Assembly (NCBI GenBank): GCA_035566015.1
Contig: DATMRS010000008.1
Location: 124,001 to 188,000 of the forward strand
Source of the DNA: DATMRS01 sp035566015
Lineage (GTDB): Bacteria > Pseudomonadota > Alphaproteobacteria > Sphingomonadales > Sphingomonadaceae
Length of the DNA: 64,000 bases
Reading direction: 5' to 3'
Part shown: piece by piece, positions 24,665 through 33,931 of the stretch
Layout of the letters: the number at the start of each line of letters is the position of its first letter
Numbering within the stretch: the stretch's first letter is position 1
Made by a program: the position numbers and the translations under genes
The notes under the pieces: generated by a model
What the model saw: only the letters and a program-made list of their open reading frames with translations
The model's database searches: none
What the model was told of the DNA's origin: nothing

Positions 24665-26091
24665 TGCGGCTGGGCGCACTCACCGGCGGAGACGAGACGG
24701 CGGCCGTCACCGGCTTCGCGATCGATCATCGCAAGGTGGCGCCGGGGACGGTGTTCGGTGCCTTCGCCGGGCAGCGCTTCAACGGCGAGGATTTCATTCC
24801 CGATGCGGTGGCGGCCGGCGCGGTGGCCGTCGTCGCCCGGCCCGAGGCGCGGGTGGAAGGGACGGTGCACATCGCCGACGCGCAGCCGCGCCACGCCTTC
24901 GCCCGCCTCGCCGCGCGCTTCTTCGCGCCCTTTCCCGAGACGGTGGTGGCCGTCACCGGCACCAACGGCAAGACATCGGTGGTCGAGCTGACGCGCCAGC
25001 TCTGGCGGATGGCGGGCGAACGCGCCGCCTCGATCGGGACGCTGGGCGTCACCACGGCGAACGATCAGGTGGCGACGGGGCTCACCACGCCCGATATCGT
25101 CACTTTCCTCGCCAATGTTTCGGGCCTCCGGCGCGAAGGCGTGACGCATGTCGCCTATGAAGCGTCGAGCCATGGCCTCGCCCAATATCGTTGCGAAGGG
25201 CTGCCGGTGCGCGCGGCCGCCTTCACCAATCTGAGCCGCGACCATCTCGATTATCACAAGACGATGGACGCCTATCTTGAGGCGAAGCTGAGGCTCTTCA
25301 CCGAGGTGGCCGCCGCCGACGGGACAGCGGTGGTCTGGGCGGACGATGCGGCCTCGGCGCGCGTGATCGAACTGGCGCGCGAGCGCGGCATGGCGGTGCT
25401 TACCGTCGGCGTCACGGGCGAGACGATCCGGCTTGTCGAGCGCGTGCCGACCCAGCTTGGCCAGCGGCTGACGGTCGTGGCGGATGGTGCGCGCCACGTC
25501 GTCGATCTGCCGTTGATCGGTGCCTATCAGGCGGCGAACGCGCTGGTGGCGCTGGGCCTCGTGCTGGCGACCGGCGGGGAACTGGCGGCGACGCTGGCGC
25601 TGCTCGAACGCGTGCAGCCGGTGCGCGGCCGGCTGGAGCGGGCGGTCATCACGCAGGCGGGCGCGCCGATCTATGTCGATTATGCGCATACGCCCGATGG
25701 GCTGCGCGCGGCGATCGAGGCGCTTAGGCCGCATGCGAAGGGCCGGATCGTCACCGTCTTCGGCGCTGGCGGCGACCGCGATCGGGGCAAGCGGCCCGAA
25801 ATGGGCGCGGTCGCGACGCAGCTCAGCGACGTCGTGATCGTGACCGACGACAATCCGCGCGGCGAGGATCCGGCGACAATCCGTCGCGCGGTGCTGGCCG
25901 GCGCGCCCGGCGCGATCGAGATCGGCGACCGGCGCGAGGCGATCGCGGCGGCCGTGGCCGAAGCGGGGGGCGCCGATATCGTGCTCCTCGCCGGCAAGGG
26001 GCATGAGCAGGGCCAGATCGTCGGCGCGGGCGAGGCGATGCGCGTGCTCGCCTTTGACGATGTAACGGTGGCGCGGGAGTGCGCGGCATGA
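24664..26091 (+). CDS. murE: UDP-MurNAc-L-Ala-D-Glu:meso-diaminopimelate ligase
   Basis: MurE (475 aa) adds the third residue of the stem peptide. The ATP site GTNGKTSVVEL is near residue 99, the UDP-MurNAc site includes YEASSHGLAQYR, and DNPRGEDP near residue 395 is the motif associated with meso-diaminopimelate specificity, so the peptidoglycan is probably the Gram-negative type. The start overlaps the ftsI stop by one base (TGATG). Confidence 0.96.
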   Translation: MRLGALTGGDETAAVTGFAIDHRKVAPGTVFGAFAGQRFNGEDFIPDAVAAGAVAVVARPEARVEGTVHIADAQPRHAFARLAARFFAPFPETVVAVTGTNGKTSVVELTRQLWRMAGERAASIGTLGVTTANDQVATGLTTPDIVTFLANVSGLRREGVTHVAYEASSHGLAQYRCEGLPVRAAAFTNLSRDHLDYHKTMDAYLEAKLRLFTEVAAADGTAVVWADDAASARVIELARERGMAVLTVGVTGETIRLVERVPTQLGQRLTVVADGARHVVDLPLIGAYQAANALVALGLVLATGGELAATLALLERVQPVRGRLERAVITQAGAPIYVDYAHTPDGLRAAIEALRPHAKGRIVTVFGAGGDRDRGKRPEMGAVATQLSDVVIVTDDNPRGEDPATIRRAVLAGAPGAIEIGDRREAIAAAVAEAGGADIVLLAGKGHEQGQIVGAGEAMRVLAFDDVTVARECAA

Positions 26092-27503
26092 GCGACGCGG
26101 CGACCCTCCCGCTCTGGACAGCCTTCGATATCGCGGCGGCGACCGACGGCACGGTGGAAGGCGCCTTCGCGGCGTCAGGCGTGGCGTTCGACTCGCGCGA
26201 GGTGGGGCCGGGCGATCTCTTCATCGCGCTCAAGGGCGAGACGACCGACGGCCACCGCTTCGTCGATCGCGCATTCGAGGCGGGGGCTGCGGGCGCGATC
26301 GTCAGCGAACCCGTCGATCATCCGCATGTGCGCGTCGCCGATACGCAGGCCGCGCTCGACGCGCTGGGCATGGCGGCGCGGGCGCGGACAGAAGCACACG
26401 TGATCGGCGTCACCGGATCGGTAGGCAAGACGGGGACGAAGGAGGCGCTGTTCGCCGCGCTCGACCGCAGCGCGCCGGGCTTCGCGCACCGTTCGGTCAA
26501 GAGCTATAACAACAATACCGGCGTGCCGCTCAGCCTCGCGCGGATGCCGGCGGCGACACGCTATGGCATATTCGAGATGGGGATGAACCATGCCGGCGAA
26601 CTGTCGGCGCTGACCCGGCTTGTCCGCCCGCATGTCGCGATCGTCACCGCGATCGCACCCGCGCACAGCGCCTTCTTCGCCAGCGAGGAGGCGATCGCAG
26701 ACGCCAAGGGGGAGATATTCGAGGGGTTGGAGCCGGGCGGCACCGCGATCATCCCCTTTGACAACCCGCATCGCGAGCGGCTGATCGCCGCCGCGCGTCC
26801 CTATGCCGGGCGCATCCTGACTTTCGGACGCGGCGAAGGCGCGGACGTGCGCGCGCGCGAAGCGGTGCGCGGCGCGCGCGGGACGCTGGTCAGCGCGATC
26901 CTGCCCGGCGCGGAGCTGACCTTCACGATCGGCATGGCGGGCGATCATTGGGTGTCGAATGCGCTCGCCGTACTGGCGGCGGTGGAGACGGTGGGCGGCG
27001 ATCTGGCCGCCGCCGGCCTTGCTCTGGCCGACATGGCGGGCCTCGCCGGGCGCGGGCGGCGCGTCGAAGCGGCGGTGGGTGGCGGCACCGCGCTCGTCAT
27101 CGACGAAAGCTATAACGCCAATCCCGCCTCGATGGCCGCCACGCTGAAACTGCTGGGTGAGGAAAAGGCCGAGCGGCGCATCGCCGTGCTGGGCGAGATG
27201 CGCGAACTGGGCGAGAAATCGCCCGTCTACCATGCTGCGCTGGCCGGGCCGATGCGGGAGGCGGGCGTCGATTATGCACTGCTCATCGGCCCCGACATGG
27301 CAGCGCTTGCGAACGAGCTTGAGGGACGGATCGATTTCGCGCATGTGGCCGACGCCGCCGCCGCGCTCGATCTGCTCGACAGGGCGATCCGCCCCGGTGA
27401 CGCGGTTCTGATCAAAGGGTCCAACGCCATCGGGCTCGCCCGGCTTGTCGAGCATTATGCCTCGCCGGCCGGGACGGGCGGGAATGCCACATGCTGTATC
27501 TGA
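26088..27503 (+). CDS. murF: UDP-MurNAc-tripeptide:D-Ala-D-Ala ligase
   Basis: MurF (471 aa) adds D-alanyl-D-alanine to the tripeptide precursor. ATP-site GSVGKTGTKEALF is near residue 107, with SYNNNTGVPLSLAR and EMGMNHAGELS following, all typical. The chosen ATG overlaps the murE stop (ATGA) and has GGGAG upstream; a GTG three codons earlier is an alternative. The 3' end overlaps mraY by 13 bp. Confidence 0.96.
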   Translation: MSDAATLPLWTAFDIAAATDGTVEGAFAASGVAFDSREVGPGDLFIALKGETTDGHRFVDRAFEAGAAGAIVSEPVDHPHVRVADTQAALDALGMAARARTEAHVIGVTGSVGKTGTKEALFAALDRSAPGFAHRSVKSYNNNTGVPLSLARMPAATRYGIFEMGMNHAGELSALTRLVRPHVAIVTAIAPAHSAFFASEEAIADAKGEIFEGLEPGGTAIIPFDNPHRERLIAAARPYAGRILTFGRGEGADVRAREAVRGARGTLVSAILPGAELTFTIGMAGDHWVSNALAVLAAVETVGGDLAAAGLALADMAGLAGRGRRVEAAVGGGTALVIDESYNANPASMAATLKLLGEEKAERRIAVLGEMRELGEKSPVYHAALAGPMREAGVDYALLIGPDMAALANELEGRIDFAHVADAAAALDLLDRAIRPGDAVLIKGSNAIGLARLVEHYASPAGTGGNATCCI

Positions 27504-28561
27504 TCGCCGAACATCTGGGCTTTCCGGGCCTGTTGAACCTCATCCGCTACATCACCTTCCGCGCGGGCGCGGCGGCGATCACCGCCTTGTTTATCGGCCT
27601 CGTCATCGGGCCGAGCGTGATCGGCTGGCTGCGCGTGCGGCAGGGCAAGGGCCAGCCTATCCGCGAGGACGGGCCGCAGACCCATTTGTCCAAACGCGGC
27701 ACGCCGACGATGGGCGGGCTGATGATCCTGATGTCGGTCACGATTTCGCTGCTGCTCTGGATGGACCTGTCGAACAGCTATGTCTGGGCGTGCCTGTTCG
27801 TGACCTTGGGTTTCGGCTTCGTCGGCTTCCTCGACGATTATGACAAGGTGCGCAAACGCCACCATGCCGGCATTTCGGGGCGCGTCCGCCTGCTCGCCGA
27901 ATTCGCGATCGCGGGGCTGGCGAGCTGGCTGATCCTCGGCGGGACCGGCACCGAGCTTTATGTGCCCTTCTACAATGGCGCGGTGATCGATCTGGGGCCG
28001 TTCTACATCGTCTTCGCGGCCTTCACGATCGTCGCGTTCGGCAATGCGGTGAACCTGACGGACGGGCTGGACGGCCTGGCGACGATGCCGGTCATCATCG
28101 CGGCGCTCGCCTTCTTCGTGATCGCCTATCTCGTCGGCAATGCGAAATTCGCCCATTATCTGGGCATTCCGCACGTCTATGGCGCGGGCGACCTGACGAT
28201 CCTCACCGCCTGCATGATCGGCGCGGGGCTGGCCTTCCTCTGGTTCAACGCGCCGCCGGCGGCGGTGTTCATGGGCGATACCGGCAGCCTCGCGCTGGGT
28301 GGCGCGCTGGGCGCCATCGCGGTGACGACGCATCATGAGATCGTGCTGGGCATCATCGGCGGCCTGTTCGTGCTGGAGGCCGCGTCGGTCATCATACAGG
28401 TCTATTATTACAAGCGCACCGGCAAGCGCGTGTTCAAGATGGCGCCGATCCATCATCATTTCGAACAGCTCGGCTGGAGCGAGCCGACGGTGGTGATCCG
28501 TTTCTGGATCATCAGCTTCGTCCTCGCGCTGGCGGGCCTTGCGACGTTGAAGCTCAGATGA
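27491..28561 (+). CDS. mraY: Phospho-MurNAc-pentapeptide transferase
   Basis: MraY (356 aa) makes lipid I by transferring phospho-MurNAc-pentapeptide to undecaprenyl phosphate. About ten membrane segments are visible. Diagnostic loops are KRGTPTMGGLMIL, FLDDYDKVRKRHHAGISGR, NLTDGLDGLA and APIHHHFEQLGW. Length is normal. It overlaps murF by 13 bp and murD by 4 bp. Confidence 0.97.
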   Translation: MLYLIAEHLGFPGLLNLIRYITFRAGAAAITALFIGLVIGPSVIGWLRVRQGKGQPIREDGPQTHLSKRGTPTMGGLMILMSVTISLLLWMDLSNSYVWACLFVTLGFGFVGFLDDYDKVRKRHHAGISGRVRLLAEFAIAGLASWLILGGTGTELYVPFYNGAVIDLGPFYIVFAAFTIVAFGNAVNLTDGLDGLATMPVIIAALAFFVIAYLVGNAKFAHYLGIPHVYGAGDLTILTACMIGAGLAFLWFNAPPAAVFMGDTGSLALGGALGAIAVTTHHEIVLGIIGGLFVLEAASVIIQVYYYKRTGKRVFKMAPIHHHFEQLGWSEPTVVIRFWIISFVLALAGLATLKLR

Positions 28562-29928
28562 TCGCCAGCCCCGCCTTTCGCGGCAAACTTTATGCGGTGC
28601 TGGGCCTCGCGCGGTCGGGGCTGGCGACGGTCGAGGCGCTGCTGGCCTCGGGCGCGACCGTGACGGCGTGGGACTCGCGCGAGGAAGCGCGGGCGGCGCT
28701 TTTAGCCCCTCCCCTTCAGGGGAGGGGTTGGGGTGGGGGCGTCCAACAAGAGACGTCGGAGCAGGTTGAGAACCCCCACCCCTCCCCTGAAGGGGAGAGG
28801 CTTAGTGTGGCGGACCCCTTGGAGATCGACCTCGCCGACTTTTCCGGCGTCGTCGTGTCGCCCGGCGTGCCGCTCAACCGGCATCCGATCGCGGCGCATG
28901 CGCGTGCGGCGGGTGTGCCGGTGATCGGGGATATCGAGCTGTTCGCGCAGGCGCGCGCGCATCTGCCGCCGCACAAGGTGGTGGGGATCACCGGCACGAA
29001 CGGCAAATCGACGACCACCGCGCTTATCCATCATATTGTCGAGACAGCGGGCGTGCCGGCGCTGCTGGGGGGCAATATCGGCCTGCCGATCCTCGGCCGC
29101 GATCCGCTGCCCGAAGGCGGCGTCTATGTGCTGGAGCTGTCGAGCTATCAGATCGACCTGACGGCAAGTCTCGATTGCGACGTGGCGGTGCTGCTCAACA
29201 TCACTCCCGACCATCTCGACCGCTATGAGGGCTTTGCCGGCTATGCCGCTTCGAAGGCGCGGCTGTTCGCGATGCAGTCGCCCGATCATGTCGCGGTGAT
29301 CGCGGTGGAGGACGATGCGAGCCGCGCGATCGCCGACGGGGTACGCAGCCGCCTCGTCCGCGTGACCGCCGATCAGGCCGGGGACCAGTCGGGCTGGCCG
29401 GCGCTGCAAGGGCCGCACAACGCGCAGAACGCCGCTGCCGCGATCGCCGTGGCGCGCGCGCTCGGCATCGGCGAAGCGGCGATCGCGCGGGGGCTTGCCA
29501 CCTATCCCGGCCTGCCGCACCGGATGGAACGGGTGGCGACGCGGGGCGGCGTGCTGTTCGTCAACGACAGTAAGGCGACCAACGCGACCAGCGCCGCGCC
29601 CGCGCTCGCCGCTTATCCGGCGATCCACTGGATATTGGGCGGCAAGCCCAAGACCGACGAACTCGACGCCTGCGCGCCTTTCTACGATCATGTCCGCGCC
29701 GCCTATACGATCGGGGAGGCCGGGCCGATGTTCGCCCGGCTGCTGCGCGCGGCGGGCAAGTCCGTCACCGAGAGCGGCACGCTGGAGGCGGCGGTGCGCG
29801 CGGCGGCGGCGGCGGCGAAGCCGGGCGAGGCGGTGCTGCTGTCGCCGGCCTGCGCCTCCTTCGATCAGTTCGCCGATTATGAGGCGCGGGGGGCTGCTTT
29901 CCGCGCGGCGGTGGAGGCGTTGCGATGA
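28558..29928 (+). CDS. murD: UDP-MurNAc-L-alanine:D-glutamate ligase with an internal repeat-derived insert
   Basis: MurD (456 aa) adds D-glutamate to UDP-MurNAc-L-Ala. The family motifs are intact: VVSPGVPLNRHP near residue 100, ATP-site GITGTNGKSTTTAL near 143, NITPDHLDRYEG, and NDSKATNATS. Residues about 49-82 (LAPPLQGRGWGGG to SPEGERL) are not MurD sequence; they are encoded by a 99-bp palindromic element inserted in frame (28704-28802) between the first Rossmann-like strands and the VVSPG segment. The frame is open throughout, and the gene is presumably functional because no second murD is seen and the enzyme is essential. Confidence 0.95.
   Translation: MIASPAFRGKLYAVLGLARSGLATVEALLASGATVTAWDSREEARAALLAPPLQGRGWGGGVQQETSEQVENPHPSPEGERLSVADPLEIDLADFSGVVVSPGVPLNRHPIAAHARAAGVPVIGDIELFAQARAHLPPHKVVGITGTNGKSTTTALIHHIVETAGVPALLGGNIGLPILGRDPLPEGGVYVLELSSYQIDLTASLDCDVAVLLNITPDHLDRYEGFAGYAASKARLFAMQSPDHVAVIAVEDDASRAIADGVRSRLVRVTADQAGDQSGWPALQGPHNAQNAAAAIAVARALGIGEAAIARGLATYPGLPHRMERVATRGGVLFVNDSKATNATSAAPALAAYPAIHWILGGKPKTDELDACAPFYDHVRAAYTIGEAGPMFARLLRAAGKSVTESGTLEAAVRAAAAAAKPGEAVLLSPACASFDQFADYEARGAAFRAAVEALR
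28704..28802. repeat. 99-bp palindromic element inside murD
   Basis: The two ends are inverted copies: AGCCCCTCCCCTTCAGGGG from 28704, and its near-complement CCCCTGAAGGGGAGAGGCT ending at 28802. Each arm is itself a hairpin (CCCCTCCCC TTCA GGGGAGGGG) followed by a GGGGTGGGG-type stretch. Length is 99 bp, exactly 33 codons, so the murD frame is preserved. The composition is sharply different from the flanking code. It is not the same family as the 94-bp intergenic elements elsewhere in the window. Confidence 0.9.
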
Positions 29929-31124
29929 CGACGATGAATCCGGGTCTGCCGCGCCGCCGCAACCGGAACGCTCGCCTCGGTCGGGGCGATCGGAGCTGGT
30001 ACGCCACCTGGTTCTGGGAGATCGATCGCGTCCTGCTGCTGCTCGTCGCGATGCTGATCGGCATCGGCCTGATCGCGGTCGCCGCCGCCTCGCCCGCCGA
30101 GGCGAGCCATCACGGGCAGGCGCCGCTCACCTATTTCTTCCGCCAGCTCGTCTGGGTCGCGATCGGCGTGCCGGCGATGGTCACCGTATCGATGCTGCCC
30201 AAGGATATGGCGCGGCGGCTGTCGATCGTCGCGGCGATCGTCTTCGCCGTCCTCCTGGCGCTTGTGCCGCTCGTCGGCTTCGATGTGAACGGATCGGTGC
30301 GCTGGATTGGCATGGAAGGGCTGCGCTTTCAGCCATCCGAGTTCCTGAAGCCGTTTTTTGTGGTCACGCTGGCGTGGATGCTGTCGCTCCGCGCGCAGGA
30401 TGCGAGCCTGCCGGTGATCCCGCTGACCGGCCTCATCATGGCGGCGGTGGCTTTTTTCCTGATGGTACAGCCCGATTTCGGCCAGACCGTGATCTTCGCC
30501 GCGGTGTGGTTGGCACTCCTGATCCTCTCAGGAATAGGTCTGCGCTTCATCGGGGCGCTGGGCGCGGCGGGGCTGGGGGCGCTGGTCGCGGCCTATCTGT
30601 TCTACGAGAATGGCCGCGACCGTATCGACCATTTCCTCGGCCTGACCTCAGTGGAATCGAGCGGGCCGACGCATACCGATCTTGCCTATCGCACGATCAC
30701 CAATGGCGGGCTGGTCGGCCTCGGCCCGGGCAGCGGCGTGCGCAAATTCCACCTGCCGGAAGCGCATAACGACTATATCTTCTCGGTGATCGGGGAGGAG
30801 TTCGGCCTGATCTCCTGCATGGTGATCGCGCTCATCTATCTCGCGATCATGGTGCGCGTATTCGTCAAACTGCTCGACGAGAAGGACAATTTCCTGATAC
30901 TCGCCTCGGCGGGCCTCGTCATCCAGTTCGGCTTGCAGGCGCTGATCAACATGGCGGTGAACGTGCAGATCGCGCCGTCCAAGGGCATGACCCTGCCCTT
31001 CATCTCCTATGGCGGATCGTCGGTGGTGGCGATCTCGATCGGTTTCGGGCTGCTGCTGGCGTTCACCCGGCGCAACCCCTATCTGACGCGATCCCCCTAT
31101 GTGGTGAAATGGAGCGGCCGATGA
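29925..31124 (+). CDS. ftsW: Peptidoglycan glycosyltransferase FtsW
   Basis: FtsW (399 aa) polymerises glycan strands at the septum with FtsI. About ten membrane segments follow a basic N-terminus (PRRRNRNARLGRGDRSW). SEDS-family landmarks include FQPSEFLKPFFVV, MVQPDFGQTV and the C-terminal KGMTLPFISYGGSS. Both neighbours overlap it by 4 bp. Confidence 0.96.
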   Translation: MTTMNPGLPRRRNRNARLGRGDRSWYATWFWEIDRVLLLLVAMLIGIGLIAVAAASPAEASHHGQAPLTYFFRQLVWVAIGVPAMVTVSMLPKDMARRLSIVAAIVFAVLLALVPLVGFDVNGSVRWIGMEGLRFQPSEFLKPFFVVTLAWMLSLRAQDASLPVIPLTGLIMAAVAFFLMVQPDFGQTVIFAAVWLALLILSGIGLRFIGALGAAGLGALVAAYLFYENGRDRIDHFLGLTSVESSGPTHTDLAYRTITNGGLVGLGPGSGVRKFHLPEAHNDYIFSVIGEEFGLISCMVIALIYLAIMVRVFVKLLDEKDNFLILASAGLVIQFGLQALINMAVNVQIAPSKGMTLPFISYGGSSVVAISIGFGLLLAFTRRNPYLTRSPYVVKWSGR

Positions 31125-32293
31125 GCGCATATGGCAGCGTCGTTCGTCATTTCGTCCTCGCCGCCGGTGGGACGGGCGGGCATATGGTGCCTGCGCACGC
31201 CGTCGCGGCGGAACTGATGCGGCGCGGCCATCATGTCGCGCTGATCACCGACGAGCGGGGCGCGAAGATACCCGGCCTGTTCCGCGACGTGCAGGTGCAT
31301 ATCCTGCCCGCCGGGCGGATCAGCGGCGGGCCGATCGGCTGGCTACGCGGCATGCGCGCGACGCGGCAGGGGCGCGACATGGCGCGCCGGCTCTACGAGA
31401 CGTTTCAGCCAACAGCGGTGGTCGGCTTCGGCGGCTATCCGGCGCTGCCCGCTATGCTGGGCGCGTTCAAGGAAGGCATACCGACTGCGATCCACGAGCA
31501 GAATGCCGTGCTGGGTCGGGTCAACCGCCTGCTCGCACGCAAGGTGGACGCGATCGCTACCGCTTATCCCGTCGTCAACCGGCTGGCGCGCAAATATGAG
31601 GTGAAGGTCGATCTCGTCGGCAATCCGGTGCGCGACGAGGTGCTGGCGATCCGCAACCGATCCTTTCCCGCGCTGCCGGCCGAGGGCATCTTCCGTCTGC
31701 TCGTCACCGGCGGCAGCCAGGGCGCGAGCGTGCTGTCCGATGTGGTACCCGAGGCGCTGGGGCTGCTGCCGCTCACCTTCCGCCGCCGCTTGCAGGTGAC
31801 GCAGCAATGTCGGCCCGAGGATATAGAGGCGGTGCGCGCGAAATATGCCGCGCTGGGCATACCGGCGGACCTTGCCACCTATCTGCCCGATCTGCCCGAG
31901 CGGCTGGGCTGGGCGCATCTGGTGATCGCGCGCGCGGGCGCATCGACGATCGCCGAGTTGACGGCGGCGGGGCGGCCAGCGATCCTCGTGCCGCTGCCAT
32001 CGGCCACCGACGATCACCAGACTGTCAACGCGCGCGAAATGCACGAAGCGGGTGGCGCGCGGGCAATCCCGCAGGCGCGCTTCACGCCGGTGGAGCTGGC
32101 AAAGCAAATGCAGAAACTGGCGCTCGATCCGGAGGCTTTGCTCAACGCCGCGCGGCGTGCGCGCGAATGCGGCCGGCCTTATGCGACGACGGCGCTCGCC
32201 GATCTGATCGAGAGCTTCGGCGCCGCGCCGCTGATGGACCCTGTGCCCGTCCAGCAGGGAGAGCCGCGTTTCGCGCGGCAGGTTTTCGCATGA
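31121..32293 (+). CDS. murG: UDP-GlcNAc:lipid I GlcNAc-transferase
   Basis: MurG (390 aa) converts lipid I to lipid II on the inner face of the membrane. The N-terminal glycine-rich loop LAAGGTGGHMVPAHAVA, the second loop VTGGSQGASVLSD, and the donor site ARAGASTIAELTAAGRPAILVPLP are all present. The start was set at the ATG overlapping the ftsW stop; a slightly earlier in-frame ATG lies inside ftsW. It is followed by murC after 13 bp. Confidence 0.96.
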   Translation: MSAYGSVVRHFVLAAGGTGGHMVPAHAVAAELMRRGHHVALITDERGAKIPGLFRDVQVHILPAGRISGGPIGWLRGMRATRQGRDMARRLYETFQPTAVVGFGGYPALPAMLGAFKEGIPTAIHEQNAVLGRVNRLLARKVDAIATAYPVVNRLARKYEVKVDLVGNPVRDEVLAIRNRSFPALPAEGIFRLLVTGGSQGASVLSDVVPEALGLLPLTFRRRLQVTQQCRPEDIEAVRAKYAALGIPADLATYLPDLPERLGWAHLVIARAGASTIAELTAAGRPAILVPLPSATDDHQTVNAREMHEAGGARAIPQARFTPVELAKQMQKLALDPEALLNAARRARECGRPYATTALADLIESFGAAPLMDPVPVQQGEPRFARQVFA

Positions 32294-32306
32294 GGAGCGT
32301 TCACGC

Positions 32307-33737
32307 ATGAAGGGTGTCGAAACCAGCATCGGCACGATCCATTTCATCGGCATCGGCGGGATCGGCATGTCCGGTATCGCCGAGGTGATGCACAATCTGG
32401 GCTATAGCGTGCAGGGCTCTGATGTGGCGGAAAGCTATGTCGTGCAGGGGCTGCGCGCGAAAGGCATCCCGATCTTCATCGGCCACAAGGCGGAGAATCT
32501 GGGCGACGCGGCGGTGGTCGTCACGTCGACCGCGATCAAGCGCGGCAATCCCGAGGTGGAGCTGGCGCTGGAGAAGCGCATCCCCGTCGTCCGGCGCGCC
32601 GAGATGCTGGCCGAACTGATGCGGCTGAAATCCACCGTCGCGATTGCCGGCACGCACGGCAAGACCACGACGACCTCGATGGTCGCCGCTTTGCTCGATG
32701 CGGGCGGGATCGATCCCACCGTCATCAACGGCGGGATCATCAACAGCTATGGCTCCAACGCCCGGCTGGGGGCGAGCGACTGGATGGTGGTGGAGGCGGA
32801 CGAGAGCGACGGCTCCTTCCTGCGTCTCGACGGCACCTATGCGGTCGTCACGAACATCGATCCCGAGCATCTCGATCATTACGGCTCGTTCGACGCGGTG
32901 AAGGCGGCGTTCGTCGAGTTCGTCGAGAATGTGCCCTTCTACGGCGCGGCCCTGCTGTGCCTCGATCATCCCGAGGTGCAGGCGATCCTGCCGCGCGTGC
33001 GCGACCGGCGGATCGTGACCTACGGCTTTTCGGCACAGGCCGACGTGCGTGGCGTCAATGTGACGCCGATTCCCGGCGGCAACCGGTTCGAGGCGATCAT
33101 CCGCCAGCGCGACGGCACGACCCGTTCGATCGAAGGGATCGAATTGCCGATGCCCGGCCGCCACAATGTCCAGAATGCGCTGGCCGCGATCGGCGTGGCG
33201 CTGGAATTAGGTATCCCCGACGAGGTCGTCCAGACCGGCTTTGCCCGCTTCGGCGGGGTGAAGCGCCGCTTCACCAAGGTGGGCGAGGTGGACGGCGTCA
33301 CCGTGATCGATGATTATGGGCACCATCCCGTCGAGATACGCGCGGTCCTGTCGGCCGCGCGCGAGGGGGTCGGGGGTCGGGTGATCGCCGTCGTCCAGCC
33401 GCACCGCTATACGCGGCTGCACGATCTGATGGACGCGTTCCAGACGGCGTTCAACGATGCGGACATGGTGTTCGTCACGCCCGTTTACGCGGCGGGCGAG
33501 ACGCCGATCGAGGGGGTCGACGCCGCTGCGCTGGTGGCGGGGCTGAAATTGCGCGGGCACCGGTCGGCGCAGGAAATCGCCGACCCGCAAGCGCTGGCCG
33601 AAGCGCTGGCCGAGATTGCCGCACCGGGGGATATGGTGGTCTGCCTCGGCGCGGGGGACATCACGCGCTGGGCGGCGGGACTGGCCGACGGCATCGCTTC
33701 GGCGCGGGCAGAGAGCGGAAAGGCGGTGGCGTCATGA
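32307..33737 (+). CDS. murC: UDP-MurNAc:L-alanine ligase
   Basis: MurC (476 aa) adds the first amino acid of the stem peptide. It shows the nucleotide-sugar loop HFIGIGGIGMSGIAE, ATP-site AGTHGKTTTTSMVA near residue 115, and DDYGHHPVEI near 335. Length is normal. Its stop overlaps the start of a 65-residue reading frame (ATGA) that stands between it and murB. Confidence 0.97.
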   Translation: MKGVETSIGTIHFIGIGGIGMSGIAEVMHNLGYSVQGSDVAESYVVQGLRAKGIPIFIGHKAENLGDAAVVVTSTAIKRGNPEVELALEKRIPVVRRAEMLAELMRLKSTVAIAGTHGKTTTTSMVAALLDAGGIDPTVINGGIINSYGSNARLGASDWMVVEADESDGSFLRLDGTYAVVTNIDPEHLDHYGSFDAVKAAFVEFVENVPFYGAALLCLDHPEVQAILPRVRDRRIVTYGFSAQADVRGVNVTPIPGGNRFEAIIRQRDGTTRSIEGIELPMPGRHNVQNALAAIGVALELGIPDEVVQTGFARFGGVKRRFTKVGEVDGVTVIDDYGHHPVEIRAVLSAAREGVGGRVIAVVQPHRYTRLHDLMDAFQTAFNDADMVFVTPVYAAGETPIEGVDAAALVAGLKLRGHRSAQEIADPQALAEALAEIAAPGDMVVCLGAGDITRWAAGLADGIASARAESGKAVAS

Positions 33738-33931
33738 TCGAACCCTTCTCGTCATGGGTGGCGTTCCAGGAAGAGATGATCAAGCTGCAGCAGGCGCAAC
33801 TCGAGGCCACAAAGAAGGCGTTCGAGGCCGGCACCGATATCGAGGCCGCGCGGCGGGCGGGCGAGCAGGCGGCGCATGCCGGGCTCAAAGCGTGGTCGAA
33901 CTGGCTCGATCTGTGGACCGGGCGCAAATGA
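33734..33931 (+). CDS. Small protein of unknown function between murC and murB
   Basis: A 65-residue reading frame overlaps the murC stop (ATGA) and the murB start (ATGA), so it is wired into the translationally coupled dcw series and is very likely translated. It is helical and amphipathic (EEMIKLQQAQLEATKKAFEAG), with four Trp residues (SSWVAF, KAWSNWLDLWTG), no signal peptide and no membrane segment. The EATKKAFEAGTD pattern vaguely recalls phasin-type helices, but this is not enough for assignment. Confidence 0.7.
   Translation: MIEPFSSWVAFQEEMIKLQQAQLEATKKAFEAGTDIEAARRAGEQAAHAGLKAWSNWLDLWTGRK

Noticed and set aside
22820..24679. 619-codon minus-strand reading frame opposite ftsI
   Set aside because: Antisense artefact of high GC content; ftsI is intact.
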